Assembly: GCA_023423535.1 (NCBI GenBank)
Contig: JAFAFL010000094.1
Location: 1 to 64,000, forward strand
Origin: Pseudomonadota bacterium
GTDB lineage: Bacteria; Myxococcota; Myxococcia; Myxococcales; Myxococcaceae
Reading direction: 5' to 3'
Length of the DNA: 64,000 nucleotides
This document shows, in pieces, positions 61,116-64,000 of this stretch. Every line of letters starts with the position of its first letter. The stretch's first letter is position 1. The notes beneath the pieces are model-generated. The model was not told where the DNA came from. It did no database searches and saw only the letters and a list, made by a program, of their open reading frames with translations. Both the position numbers and the translations under genes were made by a program.

Positions 61116-64000
61116 TCAGCGCGTGCCCGGCCCCATCCCCGCCGGCCCGAAGCCCATCTGCCCGTGGCGTGGCATCAAGGCGTCCCCACCCCGCGAGCGC
61201 CGGTGAGCGTGTCCCGTCTCCGGCATGGGCGCGCGGCTGAAGAGGCCCTCGAAGCCGAGGATGCGGATGGAGAAGTTCGTCACCCACTCCCCGTTCGCGG
61301 CGGGCAGTCCGGCAGGCGCGCCCGTATCGATCGGCCTCGCGAAGTGCAGGCGCAGGATGAGCGGCCCGAGCCCGAAGTTGAAGCCCACCACCGGCGCGAG
61401 CACGCGGCGGTCCCAGATCTCTCCCACCGTCTGCCCCACCCCGCCGAAGTCCACGCCGGCGATCGCCTCGATGTCGCTGACGATCGCCACGCGGATGATC
61501 GCGTTGAGCGGGACCTGCAGCTCGCCCGTCGCGAAGCCGAAGTGCCGGCCGATGAGCCAGTCGGTGCGGCCGAAGGGGATGCCGCGCAGCGTGTCGAAGC
61601 TCGACAGGTAGAACTGCCGCGCGAGCCTCCCGCCGAAGGTCCCTCCCGCGCCCGCGCGCAGGAAGAAGTGCGTGCGCCCGAAGATGGGGAAGTAGCGCTC
61701 GGCATCCATGCGCACCGTGCCGAAGAGCTCGTCGTCGAACGGCTGCACCGCGGTGCTCCCCTCCAGGAGAAAGGACGAACCGGCGATGGGCCCCGTGCCC
61801 ATGGCGTAGTTGATGGTGTCGTAGCCCCACCTCACCGTGGCCTCGGTCTGGAACCGCGGCCCGGCGTTCTCCGCGTACCAGCGCGGCAGCAGGTTCTCTC
61901 GACGCGGATTGAGCGCGCCGTCTGCAAGCTCGCGCTCCACGCCCGGGAAGAGGAAGTAGCTCACCCCGCCCACCGACAGATCGCCCTGCATGTAGACGAA
62001 GCGGTTGAGTGGATACCGGAGGCTCCCCAGCGCGCCGTAGAAGCGCTCGCCGGACGGGAACGAGAAGTCGTCGAAGGTCTGGTCCTGCCGGAACACGAGC
62101 GACTGGAAGAGCCCCGTCCCCCAGGTGATGCGCCGCTCCTGGTTCAGGTACACGAGATACCCGTCCGTCAGATCGAACGAGCCCAGCACCGCGATGTTGA
62201 GCAGCATCGCGTGGTTGCGCAGCTTGTCCGCGGCAGAGGCCACGACCTGTCCCACCACACCGCCCGCGCCCGCGCCGATGAAGCCGAACGGCGGCCCAAG
62301 CTCCCAGTTGCGAGGACGCAGCGCCTCGTACTGCTCGGCCCCGGTGAGCGGCCGGCGGAGGATCTCGCGGGTCGGCTCCGGCGGTCCCTGCGGCAGCGTG
62401 GTCAACGTCTGCAGCCGGTCCTGCGCGAGCCGCACCGGATGCTTGCGACCCGAGCGGTGATACAGCGCCCACAGGCTCCCGTCCGGTCCCGGCGAGAGGT
62501 CGAAAAGGCCGGTGCTGATGTCGGTGCGCCGGATGATCGATCCCGCCGAGTACTCGTGCACGTCCGCGCGGCCGCGGTCGTACGCGGTGAAGAGCACGCG
62601 CCCATCGGCGGTGATCGTCGGGCTGTGGTGGTCGCGCGCTTCGGTGGTCAGCCGCTCGACCGCGTCCGGCGTCTCCGGCTTCACGCGGAAGAGGTTGTAG
62701 CGCCCGTGCGCGGTCGCATCCGAGCTGTACACGATCCCGTCCGGGCCCCACGCGAGGTGCCGCTCGCTGAACTCGTCCTTCGTGACCTGCGTGAGCCGGA
62801 AGCCGTGTTCGTCGGCCTCGTCCGGGTCCAGCACGTACACGTCGCGCAGCCCCTGCTGGTTGAAGCCCACGAACGCCACGCGCTTGCCGTCCGGTGAGAA
62901 CGCGGGCGCATACGCGGCCACGAGGCCCTTCTTCCCCAGCTCGAAGCGCCTGCGCTTCCCGAGCTTCAGCCGCACGTTCCACAGCTCCGCCTCGGCCTCG
63001 CTGATCGTGCGCCCGTCCGCCGTGGTGGGCTCTCCGCGCGTCGCGGTCGCCGCATCGGACGGTGCACCGGGCGTGGGCGAAACAGGTGAGGTCGGTCCCA
63101 GCGGCGGATGCCCCGGCGGCAGCGCGCGATCCGCCGGCGACTCCCCCACCGCAGGGGGCGGCGCCGCAGTGCGGTTCGCCTCGTGCTGGATGTCCTGCAC
63201 ATAGAGGACGTCCACGCCTTTGCTCTCCGCCACGAAGACGATCTGCGAGTCCGTGAGGTCGAAGTTGCGGCCCCACACCGGATGCAGCGACTCCACGCCG
63301 GGCACGCCATCGATGGCCACGAAGCGATCCCGCGCCGGCACGCGGTGATCGAGCAGGCTCAAGCGCGAACGCCCGGTGGTCGGATCGATCGACCGCACCA
63401 TGAGCAGGTTCCCGTTCGGCGACGCGCGCAGCGAGTCCACGTACTCGAAGCCGAAGCCCTCCAGCGGCTCGAGCGCCGCCGCCGTCTTGTCCGTCGCCAG
63501 CCACGCCTTGTACGCGCGCGCCTTCAGCCAGGCCTCGAAGCGCGCCGACACCTGCCGCGCCGACTGCCCGGTGATGCGCGCCATCAGCGCCTTGAAGTCC
63601 GGCAGCGCCGGCTGTCCCTTCACCGTCCCCGCGAGCCTCGGGCTCTCCTCGAGCACCTTCTGCAGCGTCCCCTTCCCGTACGTCTCCTCGAGGAACGCCG
63701 CCCGCACCTGACCCATCTTGTAGGTCCACAGAAAGCTCCAGGGCCGGTCCTCGAAGAAGTCGAGCAGCACGAAGCCCTGCTCGAAGTCCGGGTTCACCAC
63801 GAGGTCGCGCACGAGCATCTCCGCCTCGGGGTCGATGCCCTGGTGCGCGTAGTACTCGGCGATGCCCTCGATGAACCACAGCGGCATCGCGCCCAGCGGC
63901 TCGCCCCAGATCTCCGCCTTCTCCACCGCGGTGCGGACCTTCTGGATGGTGAACTGGTGCGCCATCTCGTGCGCGCTCACGTGCGCGAAGAGCTGGTGGT
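61116..64000 (-). CDS. Zinc-protease-like / beta-propeller / outer-membrane-barrel fusion (5' end outside window)
   Basis: The gene is transcribed leftward and its N-terminus lies beyond base 64000. The visible part is about 960 residues. It opens with HVSAHEMAHQFT, an HExxH zinc motif, and WFIEGIAEYYAHQG supplies the downstream glutamate, together resembling gluzincin or peptidase-MA proteins. A middle region (about 180-530) has repeated AFSPDGKRVAFVGFN and ITADGRVLFTAYD strands, typical of a TolB/WD40-like propeller. From about 540 the sequence is aromatic, beta-alternating and barrel-like (RFYGALGSLRYPLNRFVYMQ), ending in a His/Gly-rich tail. It is probably an outer-membrane or surface protein of unknown role. 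Confidence 0.75.
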   Translation of the reverse strand, partial: HQLFAHVSAHEMAHQFTIQKVRTAVEKAEIWGEPLGAMPLWFIEGIAEYYAHQGIDPEAEMLVRDLVVNPDFEQGFVLLDFFEDRPWSFLWTYKMGQVRAAFLEETYGKGTLQKVLEESPRLAGTVKGQPALPDFKALMARITGQSARQVSARFEAWLKARAYKAWLATDKTAAALEPLEGFGFEYVDSLRASPNGNLLMVRSIDPTTGRSRLSLLDHRVPARDRFVAIDGVPGVESLHPVWGRNFDLTDSQIVFVAESKGVDVLYVQDIQHEANRTAAPPPAVGESPADRALPPGHPPLGPTSPVSPTPGAPSDAATATRGEPTTADGRTISEAEAELWNVRLKLGKRRRFELGKKGLVAAYAPAFSPDGKRVAFVGFNQQGLRDVYVLDPDEADEHGFRLTQVTKDEFSERHLAWGPDGIVYSSDATAHGRYNLFRVKPETPDAVERLTTEARDHHSPTITADGRVLFTAYDRGRADVHEYSAGSIIRRTDISTGLFDLSPGPDGSLWALYHRSGRKHPVRLAQDRLQTLTTLPQGPPEPTREILRRPLTGAEQYEALRPRNWELGPPFGFIGAGAGGVVGQVVASAADKLRNHAMLLNIAVLGSFDLTDGYLVYLNQERRITWGTGLFQSLVFRQDQTFDDFSFPSGERFYGALGSLRYPLNRFVYMQGDLSVGGVSYFLFPGVERELADGALNPRRENLLPRWYAENAGPRFQTEATVRWGYDTINYAMGTGPIAGSSFLLEGSTAVQPFDDELFGTVRMDAERYFPIFGRTHFFLRAGAGGTFGGRLARQFYLSSFDTLRGIPFGRTDWLIGRHFGFATGELQVPLNAIIRVAIVSDIEAIAGVDFGGVGQTVGEIWDRRVLAPVVGFNFGLGPLILRLHFARPIDTGAPAGLPAANGEWVTNFSIRILGFEGLFSRAPMPETGHAHRRSRGGDALMPRHGQMGFGPAGMGPGTR

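Overview
The window is high-GC, almost wall-to-wall coding DNA from a myxobacterium (phylum Myxococcota, probably the Myxococcus/Cystobacter/Anaeromyxobacter side). The basis is a DUF2378/TIGR02265-type protein of the Myxococcus paralogous family, many GTG/TTG starts, numerous lipoproteins with Ig-like or carboxypeptidase-regulatory folds, two CHASE2 adenylate cyclases, and a split respiratory complex I. I recognise no tRNA, rRNA, CRISPR array, insertion sequence or prophage. No intergenic gap exceeds about 210 bp, so there is no long non-coding stretch to describe.

Layout. 1-2.6 kb: membrane protein, DUF2378 protein, and a leftward Xre-regulator plus AbiEii-type nucleotidyltransferase pair (toxin-antitoxin-like) with a palindromic operator at its promoter. 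2.6-8.4 kb: WHy-type lipoprotein, OsmC protein translationally coupled to a bacterial deoxyhypusine-synthase-like enzyme, large ASH/PKD-like lipoprotein, and an Rrf2 Fe-S regulator divergent from a PHP phosphoesterase. 8.4-17.5 kb: complex I genes nuoA-nuoB, a three-gene interruption, then nuoC-D-G-H-I and a thioredoxin-fold ferredoxin; nuoE, F and J-N are not here. 17.5-22.1 kb: leftward operon of a CHASE2 adenylate cyclase, an SH3-like protein and an M48 protease. 22-27.4 kb: unknown proteins and a run of small single-helix membrane proteins (YtxH, YqjD/DUF883-like, DUF3618-like, holin-X-like). 27.5-32.8 kb: M1 aminopeptidase, carboxypeptidase-regulatory lipoprotein and M23 peptidase. 32.8-37.3 kb: BKACE enzyme, enoyl-CoA hydratase and TetR regulator; calcium-loop lipoprotein; Xre regulator.

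37.4-45.6 kb is a leftward block: lptD preceded by an AMIN-helix-AMIN protein, an alpha/beta hydrolase, and accD-folC. 45.7-48.3 kb encodes a very divergent class III nucleotide-cyclase-like protein. 48.3-52.2 kb holds three proteins I cannot assign, with a palindrome between the divergent transcripts. 52.2-56.1 kb is a compact cyclic-nucleotide module: cyclase, CRP-type receptor, and a metallo-beta-lactamase-fold hydrolase. 56.1-61.1 kb: purM-purN-DUF523-oxidoreductase, rpmB, and a CysQ-type phosphatase. The right edge cuts a fusion of a zinc-protease-like domain, a beta-propeller and an outer-membrane-barrel-like domain.

Two patterns recur. Many junctions use 4-nt ATGA or GTGA stop/start overlaps, implying translational coupling. 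Many first-in-operon genes have a TAnnnT-type -10 element only 6-11 nt before the start codon with no Shine-Dalgarno, suggesting leaderless mRNAs. The most unusual content is the divergent cyclase, the unassigned 48-52 kb cluster, the cyclase/receptor/hydrolase module, and the lptD-linked long-helix protein.
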